A program made the position numbers and the translations under genes. From positions 1 through 64,000 of the forward strand of contig JANQRP010000041.1 of assembly GCA_028284495.1 (NCBI GenBank): DNA of 64,000 bases, read 5' to 3'. The stretch's first letter is position 1. Each line of letters starts with the position of its first letter. The notes beneath the pieces were generated by a model. That model worked only from the letters and a program-made list of their open reading frames with translations, was not told the origin of the DNA and searched no databases. Source of the DNA: Longimicrobiales bacterium (GTDB taxonomy: Bacteria; Gemmatimonadota; Gemmatimonadetes; Longimicrobiales; Gaopeijiaceae). This document shows, piece after piece, positions 8,833 through 18,751 of this stretch.

Positions 8833-9476
8833 GCGGGCGCGGCCGGGTGGCGACGAGACTCACGGCGACGATCGCGCTGCTGGTGGCCGGGGCAGCCGGT
8901 GCCTCCGGCCAGGCGGCACCCGCCGGCGACGGTCCGGGTGCACTTCGTGACGGCGAGGTCCACCTGCTCATGCGGACCGACCTGGGCGACCTGCACCTCG
9001 CGGTGGACACGCTGCGCGCACCGGTCACCGCCGGCAACTTCCTCCGCTACGTCGACCGGTCGCTCTTCACGGGCGGCACCTTCTATCGCTCGGTCCGGCT
9101 CGACAACCAGCCCGACGACGACGTCAGAATCGAGGTGATCCAGGGCGGGATGGACCGCTCGCGGCGCGAGGACGCGTTCGATCCGATCCGGCTCGAAAGC
9201 ACCGACTCGACCGGGATCCTCCACCGGGACGGTACCCTCTCGATGGCGCGCTCCGGTCCGAACTCGGCGCGTGCCGAGTTCTTCGTGACGATCGGCGCCC
9301 AGCCCTCGCTGGACGCCGGTGGCGCCCGGAACGCGGACGGGCTCGGATTCGCCGCCTTCGGTCGCGTGGTCGAGGGCATGGACGTCGTCCGCGCGATCCA
9401 GGCCCGTCCGACCGACGGTCAGTACCTGACGACGCGGGTCGGGATTCGCTTCGTGGAACGCGTCGGCACCCGATAG
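8829..9476 (+). CDS. exported cyclophilin-type peptidyl-prolyl isomerase
   Basis: The 215-residue product has a signal peptide (cleavage near GASGQA) and a cyclophilin domain: TDLGDLHLAVD, APVTAGNFLRYVD, GGTFYRSV, TLSMARSGPNSARAEFFVTI and FGRVVEGMDVV. It catalyses cis-trans isomerisation at Xaa-Pro bonds, presumably helping periplasmic or exported proteins fold. The FFVTIG core is kept, while the usual Arg of the FHR motif is YRS here. The ATG lies in an ATGA overlap with the dehydrogenase stop. The pairing with a dehydrogenase looks like packing rather than a pathway. Confidence 0.92.
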   Translation: MSGRGRVATRLTATIALLVAGAAGASGQAAPAGDGPGALRDGEVHLLMRTDLGDLHLAVDTLRAPVTAGNFLRYVDRSLFTGGTFYRSVRLDNQPDDDVRIEVIQGGMDRSRREDAFDPIRLESTDSTGILHRDGTLSMARSGPNSARAEFFVTIGAQPSLDAGGARNADGLGFAAFGRVVEGMDVVRAIQARPTDGQYLTTRVGIRFVERVGTR

Positions 9477-9516
9477 CCGCGCGGCCTGCCCGGCCAGGGC
9501 GACCCCGTACGCACGA

Positions 9517-9549
9517 AGGGCCGATCGGGAAGACGTCCCGACCGGCCCT
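9517..9549. terminator. bidirectional hairpin between convergent genes
   Basis: Arms 9517-9530 and 9536-9549 pair over 14 positions with a single A-C mismatch and a 5-base loop. The hairpin is between the stop codons of the cyclophilin gene (+) and the amidohydrolase gene (-) and can serve both. Confidence 0.65.
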
Positions 9550-9575
9550 CCGGCCCTACGCAACACCGCGAGCGG

Positions 9576-10940
9576 TCACATGACGATGCGCAGCTGCGCG
9601 ATCTTCGCCATGTACTTCTCGAAGAACCAGCGGTGGATGTCCATCGAGTCGAGTTCGCGACCCTGGATGTACATCTGCTCGATGTCGTTCATCATGTCGA
9701 GCGGGTTGCCGGTCGTGACGAGCAGCGTGGCGTCCTTGCCCGGCTCGAGCGTCCCCACCCGGTCGCCGATGCCCATCATCTCGGCCGGCGCCTGCGTGAC
9801 GGCACGGATCGCCTCTTCCTCGGGCAGCCCGAACGCGACCGCGACCCCCGCCTCCCACGGGAGCCGGTTCGTGTAGAGCGCGCCGGCCCCGCCTGAAATC
9901 GCGAAGCGCACCCCGGCATCGTGCAGACGGGCGGCGCGCGAGTAGGCGCCGTCGTAGCCTTCGTACGAGCGCCCCGGAGGCGACATGGTCGACGTGAGGA
10001 TGACCGGGATGTCGTTCGCCACGAGCCGATCGGCCACGTGGATGGCATCGGCACCGCCGCGGATGACGATGTCGACACCCTCCTCGACGGACCACGTGAT
10101 CGCGTCGTTGATTTCGGTGATCCCGTCGGCGGCCACCACCACGGGTACCTCCCCGTCGAGTACGGGAATCATCGCCTCGTAGCGCGAGTCGCTCCGGGTC
10201 GGCTCACTCGCGGCCCGCGCGTCGCGGTACGCCCGGGCCTCCGCGAAGAAGTCCTTCAACTCCTGGACCTGATCGGAGTACGACGGCCGCTCCTGGGCTC
10301 CCCCACCGCCGAAGAAGAAACGACCGCCGGCGCGGGGGTTTGGCCAGTTGACGTTGAGCGCTGCCATGCTCTTCAGCGACATCTCCTCCCAGGTCCAGCC
10401 CTCCATGTTCATCGCGGAGGACATCCCGGCCACCAGCCCGCCGCCCGGCGTCGTGAGCGTCACCAGGACGCCGCTCGTGCGGGTCGTGCCGATGTGCCGG
10501 CTCTCGGCGTTGACGCCGATCTCGGCCCGGATGTTCGGATTGAAATCGCCGAGCTCGCGGGAGTCGTTGGAGACGGCGACCGACCCGATCTCCTCGATCC
10601 CGACCGTGCTGTACGCGTCGATCAGACCCGGATAGATGTGCTTCCCCGTGCCGTCCACCACCTGTGCCCCGGCGGGTACGGGCACATCTGCGCCGACCGC
10701 GGTGATCACCCCGCCCTCGAACACGATCGTGCCGCTCTCGATGGTACCGTTCGCCACCGTGTGGATCGTGGCACCCGTGATCGCGACGGCCTGCGACTGG
10801 GGCGGAGACGTCATGCGGACCTGCGCGGCCGCGTCGGCTGCGGTCCCGAGGGCGAGCGCCCCCAGCACCGCGGCGCCGACCAGCCCGGCGCGCAGCCCGC
10901 GGCTCGCTAGCTTCATGCGGACTCCGGTGTGCATGCTCAT
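9576..10940 (-). CDS. amidohydrolase-fold protein lacking metal ligands
   Basis: This 454-residue exported protein has the composite amidohydrolase layout: an N-terminal beta-sandwich (AITGATIHTVANGTIESGTI), a TIM-barrel, and the closing 'IGDRVGTLEPGKDATLLVTT' motif. The catalytic site is gone, however. The expected HxH after GLIDA reads YST, and the barrel positions for the later His and Asp read Gly (VIRGGADAIH, AISGGAGALY). It is probably a non-catalytic partner of the double-domain protein encoded just upstream, with which it shares an ATGA overlap; that overlap fixes the start at 10940. A signal peptide ends near AAAQVRM. Fold confidence is high; the loss of activity is inferred. Confidence 0.85.
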   Translation of the reverse strand: MSMHTGVRMKLASRGLRAGLVGAAVLGALALGTAADAAAQVRMTSPPQSQAVAITGATIHTVANGTIESGTIVFEGGVITAVGADVPVPAGAQVVDGTGKHIYPGLIDAYSTVGIEEIGSVAVSNDSRELGDFNPNIRAEIGVNAESRHIGTTRTSGVLVTLTTPGGGLVAGMSSAMNMEGWTWEEMSLKSMAALNVNWPNPRAGGRFFFGGGGAQERPSYSDQVQELKDFFAEARAYRDARAASEPTRSDSRYEAMIPVLDGEVPVVVAADGITEINDAITWSVEEGVDIVIRGGADAIHVADRLVANDIPVILTSTMSPPGRSYEGYDGAYSRAARLHDAGVRFAISGGAGALYTNRLPWEAGVAVAFGLPEEEAIRAVTQAPAEMMGIGDRVGTLEPGKDATLLVTTGNPLDMMNDIEQMYIQGRELDSMDIHRWFFEKYMAKIAQLRIVM

Positions 10941-13900
10941 TCGCCACCTCCCGACTGGAGGATGGCCTGGATCAGAAGATTGCGCTCGCGTTCGATTCGG
11001 TCACGAAGCTCGGCATCCTGCTCGAGCGTGAAGAACGGACGCCCGTCGATCCACGTCTGTTCCGCCCGGGTGAACTGCGAGAGCGGGTTGGCGCTCCAGA
11101 TGACGAAGTCGGCGTCCTTGCCGGCCTCGAGGGAGCCGACGCGGTCGTCGATCGCGATGGCCTGGGCCGCCTGGCTCGTGACCGTGCTCAGCGCCTGCTC
11201 CTCGGTGAGGCCGGTGCGCAGCAGCTTGCCCGCCTCCCAGTTCATCCGGCTGGCGATTGCGCTGTTGTCCGAGTGGAGCGACGTCACGACCCCCGCCTCC
11301 ATCAGGATCCGCGCGTTGTAGATCGTGTTGTCGTAGGCCTCGAGCTTGAACGCGCCCCAGTCCGACCACACGACCGCAGCCACACCCGACGCGGCGAGCT
11401 CCGGCGCGATCTTGTACGCCTCGACGCCGTGCTGAAGCGTCTGCACGCGGAAGTCGAACTCCTCCGCGAGGCGGACCAGCGCGAGGAACTCGTCCTGCCG
11501 ATAGCCGTGCGACGAGATCAGGAGCTCCTGACCGAGGATGTCGAGGATGGCCTCCATCCGGAGGTCGCGGCGGGGAGGGATGCCCTCGCCGGTCGCCTCC
11601 CACGCGTTCCACTCGGCCTCGTAGTCGCGCGCGGCCCGGAAGTGATCCCGGATGATCTCCTGCACGCCCATGCGGGTGTCGGGGTAGCGACCCTGGCGCC
11701 GCTTCGGGTTCTCTCCGAGCGCGAACTTCACGGTCCGCGTGTCGGTGTCGAACCGCATCTCTTCCGGGAGCGCGCCCCAGCGCATCTTCACGATGACGTT
11801 CTCGCCACCGATCGGGTTCGCGGAGCCGTGCTTGATCATGGCGGTGGTCAGACCGCCGGCCGCCTGGCGATAGGCCCAGATGTTGTTGTGGGTGATGACG
11901 TCACCCATCTGCACCTCGGGCACGATCGCAAAGCCCGACTCGTTGGTCCCACTGGTGCCGGAGTGGATGTGCGGATCGATCAGCCCCGGCGTGACGTGCC
12001 TGCCGGTTCCGTCGATCTCGACCGCACCGGAAGGCGCGGACAGGTTCTGTCCGACCTGCGATACGACGCCGTTCTCGACCAGGAGGTCGGCGTTCTCGAG
12101 CCGGCCCTCGGGGCCCTGGGTCCAGACGGTCGCGTTGCGCACGACGACGGCCGCGGGCTGCTCGGGCATCGACTCGACGCCGAACTCCATCATGGGTCGA
12201 ATGAAGGGGAGATCGATCTCCGGCACGTCGATCGCCACGGTCCCGCGGGCATCCGCCTCGACGGTCTCGGTCCGCGTGCCGCTGAACTCCGGGTAGGCCC
12301 CGTTGGGCATCGTCGCGGTGAGGTAGACCTCCTCGCCATCCACGGCGCCGGACATCTGGATGAAGCCCTGGTAGCCGAGCTCGCTCGCGTCGAAGCTGAA
12401 CTTGATGTTGCCGGTCTCCGTCACGGTCTCGGCCGACGCGAGGTCGAGCCGGATCCCGTCGAAGCGGACCGGCGATCCCTCGGGAATGTCGACGTAGCCG
12501 CGGAGGCGGTTGAACGGGCCCTCGATCCGGACGACGGCATCGAAGCCCCACTCGTCGTCGGACGCGATCCGCCACGTCCCGCGCGGATCCACCTGGGGCG
12601 GCCGGGTGACACCGTATACCCGGCCCTCCACCCAGACGTCGCGCACGGTGGCCTGCTCGGTGAACAGATCTCCCTCGGTCACGACGAGGTTCGCCACCTT
12701 GCCCTGCGCGATGGTGCCGTGCGTGTTCTCGATCCCGAGATAGCGGGCCGGCGTCGTCGTCAATGCGGCCAGCGCGGCCTCGGCATCGAGCCCGCGGGCG
12801 ACCGCCACGCGGAGGTTCGGAAGGAACTCGTTGATCGAACTCAGACCATCCGACGTGATGGCGAACTCGACGCCGGCGTCGGCCAGCTGGCCCGGCGACG
12901 TCGGGGCGAGATACCAGTGACGGAGCTGCGCGTACGACGCGTTGATCGCGGCCTCAGCATCACCCACGTCGGGAGCGTCCGGGAAGTCGAGGGGGATGAT
13001 GAGCGGCTCGGTCCGGTCGGCGATCACGTCGATCAGCCGGTACTCGAGGCCGCTACCGCGGTACCAGGCGTCCAGCCCGTACACGTCGGCGAGCCGGGAC
13101 GCGCGGAGGTACTCCTCCTCCGAGTCCGTCTCGAAGATCACCGGCTGCTGACCCTGCACGACCGGCTCGAGCGCCTGCAGGGCGGCGCTGGTCTCGGGCG
13201 GGAGGAAGGCACGCCCGCTCTGCTCGTACGCGTCCCACGCGCGAATGTACCAGTCCGCGTCCATGAACGTCTGCTCCATCAGCGCGATCACGCCCATGGG
13301 CGAGTTCGGGTAGCCGCCACCGAGCTGGTTGGAACGATCGAAGCTGATCGCCTGCACGATGCTCGGACGGAGGATCCGCTGGCGTACCCCGTCGTCACTC
13401 AGATCCACCACGGCGGCCGAGCCTCGGAAGAGGCCCTGCTTCGGCACGGCGAGTGCGGCACCGAAGCCCTGCGAGCGGAGCGCGGCGCGGCGATCCGAGT
13501 CGTCGGTGAGGGTCGAGCCCGTGTGATACCAGGCGCGCACCTGGGGATTCCAGTGTGTCGGCCCGACGTCCCCGCCCTCCGGGACCTCGGACATCCCGAG
13601 GTCGGCGTGGGCGTCGATGAAGCCCGGGTACACGGTCTGCCCCGACAGATCCCAGACGCGCGCGCCCGCGGGCGCGCTCCCGGACCCGACCGACTGGATG
13701 ATCCCGTTCCGGATCACCACGGTGGCGTCGTTCAGCACCCGACCGGGCTCGACCACCACGCGGGCGTTCGTCAGGGCATGAAAGCCGGTGGAGTTGTCCC
13801 GGATGCCCTCGATGGGGTCGGTCCGGGTCGCCTGCTGCGCCTGCAGCCCGGCGGGCAGCAGCCCGGCGAGCAGCAGGCCGGCGAGCGGCAGCCCGACGAG

Positions 13901-13942
13901 CGGCCGGCGGGACAGGCCGAGGAGTACGGAGAGCGTCCTCAC
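10937..13942 (-). CDS. tandem two-domain amidohydrolase, exported
   Basis: The 1001-residue product carries two amidohydrolase domains in a row. The N-terminal one (to about residue 500) has GFIDAHADLG, so only the first His of HxH, and no barrel His pair; it still ends with a metal-strand-like ITSDG. The C-terminal one is complete: GLIDPHIHSG, LISSHGYRQDEF, TLQHGVEAYK and SLHSDNS, closing with VGSLEAGKDADFVIWS. It resembles imidazolonepropionase/isoaspartyl-dipeptidase-like enzymes, but the substrate is unknown. The GTG at 13942 has GAGG six bases upstream and opens directly on a Leu/Gly-rich signal peptide. It is coupled to the metal-less paralogue downstream. Confidence 0.9.
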   Translation of the reverse strand: MRTLSVLLGLSRRPLVGLPLAGLLLAGLLPAGLQAQQATRTDPIEGIRDNSTGFHALTNARVVVEPGRVLNDATVVIRNGIIQSVGSGSAPAGARVWDLSGQTVYPGFIDAHADLGMSEVPEGGDVGPTHWNPQVRAWYHTGSTLTDDSDRRAALRSQGFGAALAVPKQGLFRGSAAVVDLSDDGVRQRILRPSIVQAISFDRSNQLGGGYPNSPMGVIALMEQTFMDADWYIRAWDAYEQSGRAFLPPETSAALQALEPVVQGQQPVIFETDSEEEYLRASRLADVYGLDAWYRGSGLEYRLIDVIADRTEPLIIPLDFPDAPDVGDAEAAINASYAQLRHWYLAPTSPGQLADAGVEFAITSDGLSSINEFLPNLRVAVARGLDAEAALAALTTTPARYLGIENTHGTIAQGKVANLVVTEGDLFTEQATVRDVWVEGRVYGVTRPPQVDPRGTWRIASDDEWGFDAVVRIEGPFNRLRGYVDIPEGSPVRFDGIRLDLASAETVTETGNIKFSFDASELGYQGFIQMSGAVDGEEVYLTATMPNGAYPEFSGTRTETVEADARGTVAIDVPEIDLPFIRPMMEFGVESMPEQPAAVVVRNATVWTQGPEGRLENADLLVENGVVSQVGQNLSAPSGAVEIDGTGRHVTPGLIDPHIHSGTSGTNESGFAIVPEVQMGDVITHNNIWAYRQAAGGLTTAMIKHGSANPIGGENVIVKMRWGALPEEMRFDTDTRTVKFALGENPKRRQGRYPDTRMGVQEIIRDHFRAARDYEAEWNAWEATGEGIPPRRDLRMEAILDILGQELLISSHGYRQDEFLALVRLAEEFDFRVQTLQHGVEAYKIAPELAASGVAAVVWSDWGAFKLEAYDNTIYNARILMEAGVVTSLHSDNSAIASRMNWEAGKLLRTGLTEEQALSTVTSQAAQAIAIDDRVGSLEAGKDADFVIWSANPLSQFTRAEQTWIDGRPFFTLEQDAELRDRIERERNLLIQAILQSGGGE

Positions 13943-14157
13943 GATGTACCTCGTACGGAAGTGTGGTTCGGGGGCACGAAAGAGACCCGATGAGTACCGA
14001 TGCAACCCCCGGTGCGTCAAACGGTTTCGGTACGTCCACGAGGACTCGCGGCGGCCACGAAGCGTTGCGCCCGGGCGGCTCCGCGGGGTACCGTGGCCGA
14101 GTGTCGCCAGGGCGTCTCGTGCCCGTGCCGACCCGTCCCGGAACCGAGGTCTTTCCG

Positions 14158-17100
14158 ATGTTCGCCTTCGCCCCCCGCGCCGCCCGGCGGTTCGCGACCG
14201 CCGTGCGGATCGTTCCGGTGGTCGCCGTGGCCACCGCGCTCGCGCTCTCCGTCGCACCTCCGGTCGACGCCCAGCAGCGCCTGGACGAGGAGTACACCCG
14301 GCTCATCGCGGAGCACCTGACGGACCCCAGGATCTCGACGGAGCTCGTCGACCACCTGCCCTGGTCGGAGACGGTGCCGACGCCGCTCGAGTTCCCCGGC
14401 ATCGAGCGAATCGTCGGCACGCCCGGCGAACTCACGTACGCGCGGGACATCCATCGCTACATGCACGCCCTGGCCGACGCCGCGCCCGAGCGCGCCCGCA
14501 TCATCCCGATGGGCCAGACCGAGGAAGGCCGGGAGATGCTCGTGATCGCGATCGCAAGCGAAGAGATCATCTCGGATCTCGACACCTATCGCGCGTACCT
14601 GCATGAGCTTACGGACCCTCGCTCCACCTCGGAGACTCGGGCTCGCGAGCTTCAGGAACTCGCCCGCCCGATCTACTGGATCACGACGGGCCTCCACTCC
14701 GGCGAACGCGGCGGCCCCGAGATGTCGATGGAGCTCGCCTACCGGCTGATCGTCGGCGAGTCGGAGTTCATCCGGGGCATCCGCGAGAACGTCATCACCT
14801 TCATCACGCCGGTGCTGGAAGTGGACGGCCGCGAGCGGATGGTCGACACGTACTACTACAACGAGATGCAGGACTCGATCTGGGAGGCCGAGGGGCGGGA
14901 GGGCAACGCCCCGAACCTGCCGCTCGTGTACTGGGGCAAGTACGTCGCGCACGACAACAACCGGGACGGCATGGGGCAGTTCCTCGCCCTGACGCGGAAC
15001 ACCACGCGCATCGCGCTCGAGTGGAAGCCGACGATCATGCACGACCTGCACGAGGCGGCCACCCTGCTCTACTCCTCGACCGGTACCGGCCCCTACAACG
15101 AGGGAGTGGACGCGATCACCGTGGGCGAGTGGTGGATGTTCGCCCAGAACGACGTCATGGAGATGACGAAGCGCGGCGTTCCGGGCGTCTGGACCTACAA
15201 CTTCTACGACGGGTGGACCCCCAACTACCTGTTCTACGCGGCGCACTCGCACAACGCGACCGGCCGGTTCTACGAGGTGGCGAGCTACGGGCCGAACAAC
15301 CGGACGATCCGCGCCAACCAGAGCCGGGAGTGGTTCCGGCCGAATCCGCTCCAGGGATCGGTCGAGTGGGGCCCGCGCGCGAACACCAACATCCAGCAGT
15401 CGGGCGTGCTGTTCTCACTTCATTTCACGGGCACCGAGCGGCGGCGCTGGCTCGAGAACTACTGGATCAAGAACCGCAACGCGATGAACCGCGGACTCGA
15501 CGGGCCGACGCGCGGCTGGGTCTTCCCCGCCTCGCAGGTGTCGAAGGCGGACGCCGCCGAGGCGGTGAACGACCTCATCACGCAGGGGGTCGAGTTCCAC
15601 GTGGCGACGGAGGACTTCGAGGTCCTCGTCGAGGCACCCGACGAGGACGCCGACGACGCGGAGCAGGAGGACGCCGAAATGCTCCTCGTGCGCGAGGGCG
15701 ACTGGATCGTGCGGGGTGACCAGCCCTACCGCACGGTGGCGGACATCTACTTCGCGCTGCAGCGCTTCCCGACGACGAACCCGCGCCCCTACGACGACCT
15801 CGGGTGGACCTTCCAGTACATGCGCGACATCGACGTGACGGCCGTCGGCGACCCCGACCTCCTCGACGCTCCGATGGAGCTCGTGGATGGTCCGGTCCGG
15901 GCGGCCGGGGGCATCTCGGGCGACTGGATTTCGGCCGACGCCACCACCATCGTCGTGCATCACACGGGAGACAACGCGCTCGCGACCTTCCGCTTCCGCT
16001 TCGCCGAGCTCCCGATGCGGGCGGCGCGGGCCGACTTCGAGGTGGACGGCACCGCGTTCCCCGCCGGATCCTTCCTGATCTCGACCCGGGCCGGCAATCC
16101 GGCGGCCGTGGACGCCGCGCTGCGCGAGCTCGGACTCAGCGCGACTGCGGTCGACGTGGTTCCCCCGGAGGTGGAGACGCACGATCTCGACGTCCCGCGG
16201 ATCGGCTACATCCACTCCTGGCGCCGGACCCAGGACGAGGGGTGGGTGCGGGCAGCGCTCGACCGCTACGAGATCCCGTACACCTACTTCGGGGAGAACG
16301 AGGTCCACCGCCGGGACCTCCGAGCGGAGTTCGACGTCATCATCTACCCCCACGGCGGAAACGTCGGCGAGCTGGCCGATCCCGACGAGCCGCCGCTTCC
16401 CTACCGCGCCACGCCGCGCTTCACGTCGTTCGGCCGCCCCGACGGAACGGACGACATGCGTGGCTCGCTGGGCGAGGAGGGACTCGCCGAGCTCCTCGCC
16501 TTCGTTCGCGACGGAGGGACCGTGATCGCCGAGGGGAACACCGCAGGCATCTTCCCGGCGTACCACCTCACCCCGGGTCTCGAGGTCGCCGACGGCGGTG
16601 ATCTGATCGCCCGCGGCTCCGTGTACCGGGGCATCCTCCACGACGAGACGTCCCCGATCCGATACGGGCTCCGGAGCAACCAGATGCCGGTGTACTTCAA
16701 GGACGGGATGATCCTGGATGCGGGCCTGCGGCCGGCCGACATCGCGCCGAACGAGGTGCAGCCGGTCTCGCTGCGCGTGCGTGAGGGGGGCGCGCGATTC
16801 AATCCCGGCCCCTGGCAGAACACGAGCCCGATGTCCTCCCCGGTGTGGCTCTCGCCGTACGAGCACGGCGCGGCCTGGCCCCAGGCGGGCAGCGTCGCCG
16901 CCCGGATGGCGGAGCGCGGGGACGCCGCGGTACGGAGTTCGGCGCCGGTCCTGTCCGGCATGGGCCCCCGGGTCATCCTCCGCTTCCCGGCCTGGGAGGC
17001 CGACATGCTGCTGTCCGGCGGCCTCGAGAACGGCCAGACGCTTTCGAACCGCGCGCAGGTCGTGAGCCAGCCGATCGGCGACGGGCACATGGTGCTGTTC

Positions 17101-17190
17101 TCCATCCGTCCGTTCTGGCGGTGGCAGACCCACGGCACGTACATCCTCGGGTTCAACGCCATCCTCAACTGGAACGATCTCGATGCATGA
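14158..17190 (+). CDS. large M14-family metallocarboxypeptidase, exported
   Basis: This 1010-residue protein starts with a long signal peptide (cleavage near PVDAQQ) followed by an M14 zinc carboxypeptidase domain. The first zinc pair His180-x-x-Glu183 is in GLHSGERGGPEMS, and the distal His is in TIMHDLHEAA. The remaining 600 residues hold a beta-rich part and a glutamine-amidotransferase-like flavodoxin fold (IIYPHGGN, VRDGGTVIAEG), seen in other long M14 homologues. It would trim C-terminal residues from peptides outside the cytoplasm. The ATG at 14158 has GAGG eight bases upstream. The 3' end overlaps the M28 gene by eight bases. Confidence 0.92.
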   Translation: MFAFAPRAARRFATAVRIVPVVAVATALALSVAPPVDAQQRLDEEYTRLIAEHLTDPRISTELVDHLPWSETVPTPLEFPGIERIVGTPGELTYARDIHRYMHALADAAPERARIIPMGQTEEGREMLVIAIASEEIISDLDTYRAYLHELTDPRSTSETRARELQELARPIYWITTGLHSGERGGPEMSMELAYRLIVGESEFIRGIRENVITFITPVLEVDGRERMVDTYYYNEMQDSIWEAEGREGNAPNLPLVYWGKYVAHDNNRDGMGQFLALTRNTTRIALEWKPTIMHDLHEAATLLYSSTGTGPYNEGVDAITVGEWWMFAQNDVMEMTKRGVPGVWTYNFYDGWTPNYLFYAAHSHNATGRFYEVASYGPNNRTIRANQSREWFRPNPLQGSVEWGPRANTNIQQSGVLFSLHFTGTERRRWLENYWIKNRNAMNRGLDGPTRGWVFPASQVSKADAAEAVNDLITQGVEFHVATEDFEVLVEAPDEDADDAEQEDAEMLLVREGDWIVRGDQPYRTVADIYFALQRFPTTNPRPYDDLGWTFQYMRDIDVTAVGDPDLLDAPMELVDGPVRAAGGISGDWISADATTIVVHHTGDNALATFRFRFAELPMRAARADFEVDGTAFPAGSFLISTRAGNPAAVDAALRELGLSATAVDVVPPEVETHDLDVPRIGYIHSWRRTQDEGWVRAALDRYEIPYTYFGENEVHRRDLRAEFDVIIYPHGGNVGELADPDEPPLPYRATPRFTSFGRPDGTDDMRGSLGEEGLAELLAFVRDGGTVIAEGNTAGIFPAYHLTPGLEVADGGDLIARGSVYRGILHDETSPIRYGLRSNQMPVYFKDGMILDAGLRPADIAPNEVQPVSLRVREGGARFNPGPWQNTSPMSSPVWLSPYEHGAAWPQAGSVAARMAERGDAAVRSSAPVLSGMGPRVILRFPAWEADMLLSGGLENGQTLSNRAQVVSQPIGDGHMVLFSIRPFWRWQTHGTYILGFNAILNWNDLDA

Positions 17191-18751
17191 TTCCCCGACC
17201 CGGCGCGTCCGGGGCCCGCTCGCGACGCTCGCGCTCCCGCTGCTTGCGCTGTCCGCTGCGGGAGGGGCGCCCCTCGCGGGCCAGACGGCCGACTTCCCTA
17301 CCGGGGATCCCGTCATCGAGGCGATGTGGGAACAGGGCATGACCGAGGCCTCGCAGGTGGAGGCGCTGGCGCAGGCGCTGCTCGACTCGATCGGGCCGCG
17401 GCTGGTCGGGAGCCCGGGGAACGACGCGGCGAACGACTGGGTGCAGGCCATGTACGACCGCTGGGGCATCGAGAATCGCGCCGAGCAGTACGGGACGTGG
17501 CGTGGCTGGGAGCGCGGCTACTCGCATATCGACCTGATCGAGCCGCGGGTCCGGACGCTGACCGGGATGCAGCAGGCCTATTCGGCGCCGACCGACGGGC
17601 CGCTGGAGGCCGACGTGATCGTCTTCCCGATGGACATCGCCAGCTCGGCCGACTACCGGGCCTGGCTGGAGACCGTGGACGGGCACATCGTCATGCTCTC
17701 CGCCCCGGAGCTCTCCTGCCGCGCGCCCGAGAGTTGGACCGAGCACGCGACGCCGGAGTCCTGGGAGCGCCAGCAGGCCCGTCAGCAAGCGTCCGACCAG
17801 GCGTACGGCGCCGCCCGCCGGGCCTCGGGATCCAACGACCTGGCGGGTGACGTCGAGGCCGCGGGCGCCGTCGCCGTCGTGTCGGCGAACTGGTCGAACG
17901 GCTGGGGGGCGAACAAGTACTTCGGATCACCTGCCGAGTCGATTCCCGGCATCCAGCTCGGATGCGAGGACTACGGGCTCGTGCATCGGCTCGTGACCAA
18001 CGATCAGAACCCGCGCATACGGCTCGACCTCCAGTCGGAGGACCTGGGGCAACGGCCGGTCTTCAACGTGATCGGCGAGATACCCGGCACCGAGCTGCCC
18101 GACGAGTACGTGCTGCTGAGCGCGCACCTGGACTCGTGGGACGCCGGCTCGGGCGCGACCGACAACGGGTCGGGGACCGTGATGATGATGGAGGCGATGC
18201 GGATCCTGAAGGAGACCTACCCGAACCCGCGGCGGACCATCCTCGCGGGTCACTGGGGCGGCGAGGAGCGCGGCCTGATCGGGTCGAACGCCTTCGCGGA
18301 GGATCACCCCGAAGTCGTGGACGGTCTGCAGGCCAACTTCAACCAGGACAACGGCACCTGGCGCATCGATTTCATCCGGATGCAGGGCTTCACGGGGGCC
18401 GGCTCGCACTTCGGCCGCTGGCTCAGCGCGGTGCCGGACGAGATCACGCAGCACATCGAACTGGACATTCCGGGCACGCCCGAGTCGGGCGGGTCGGACC
18501 ACATGGCGTTCATCTGTCGCCTCGCGCCCGGCTTCCGGCTCCAGTCCAACTATCCGGACTACCGGCAGTACACGTGGCACACCGAGATCGACACGTACGA
18601 CAAGCTCGTGTTCGACGATCTCCGCAACAACGCGACGCTCGCGGCGATGCTCGCGTACATGGCGTCCGAGGATCCCGTGCGGATGGAGACTCGCCCCCGC
18701 GAAGACGGATTCTACGGACCGTGCCGCACGGCCCCCCGGAGCGGAGGCTGA
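17183..18751 (+). CDS. M28-family carboxypeptidase Q-like peptidase, exported
   Basis: The 522-residue product has a signal peptide (through PLAGQTADF) and the PGCP/carboxypeptidase-Q-like start LLDSIGPRLVGSPGN, with a protease-associated insert in the middle. Zinc-site residues are present: LLSAHLDSWDAGSGATDNGSG (His, bridging Asp), GHWGGEERGLIGS (Glu pair), and GGSDHMAF plus WHTEIDTYDK near the end. Enzymes of this group hydrolyse dipeptides or short peptides. The gene starts inside the last codons of the M14 gene, so peptides cut by one enzyme may feed the other. It is followed by a 57-aa membrane peptide. Confidence 0.93.
   Translation: MHDSPTRRVRGPLATLALPLLALSAAGGAPLAGQTADFPTGDPVIEAMWEQGMTEASQVEALAQALLDSIGPRLVGSPGNDAANDWVQAMYDRWGIENRAEQYGTWRGWERGYSHIDLIEPRVRTLTGMQQAYSAPTDGPLEADVIVFPMDIASSADYRAWLETVDGHIVMLSAPELSCRAPESWTEHATPESWERQQARQQASDQAYGAARRASGSNDLAGDVEAAGAVAVVSANWSNGWGANKYFGSPAESIPGIQLGCEDYGLVHRLVTNDQNPRIRLDLQSEDLGQRPVFNVIGEIPGTELPDEYVLLSAHLDSWDAGSGATDNGSGTVMMMEAMRILKETYPNPRRTILAGHWGGEERGLIGSNAFAEDHPEVVDGLQANFNQDNGTWRIDFIRMQGFTGAGSHFGRWLSAVPDEITQHIELDIPGTPESGGSDHMAFICRLAPGFRLQSNYPDYRQYTWHTEIDTYDKLVFDDLRNNATLAAMLAYMASEDPVRMETRPREDGFYGPCRTAPRSGG

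Noticed and set aside
11273..13993. 906-codon open frame on the + strand
   Set aside because: It is antisense to the tandem amidohydrolase, with the Arg/Asp/His/Val-rich make-up of a shadow frame, no signal peptide and no family motifs.
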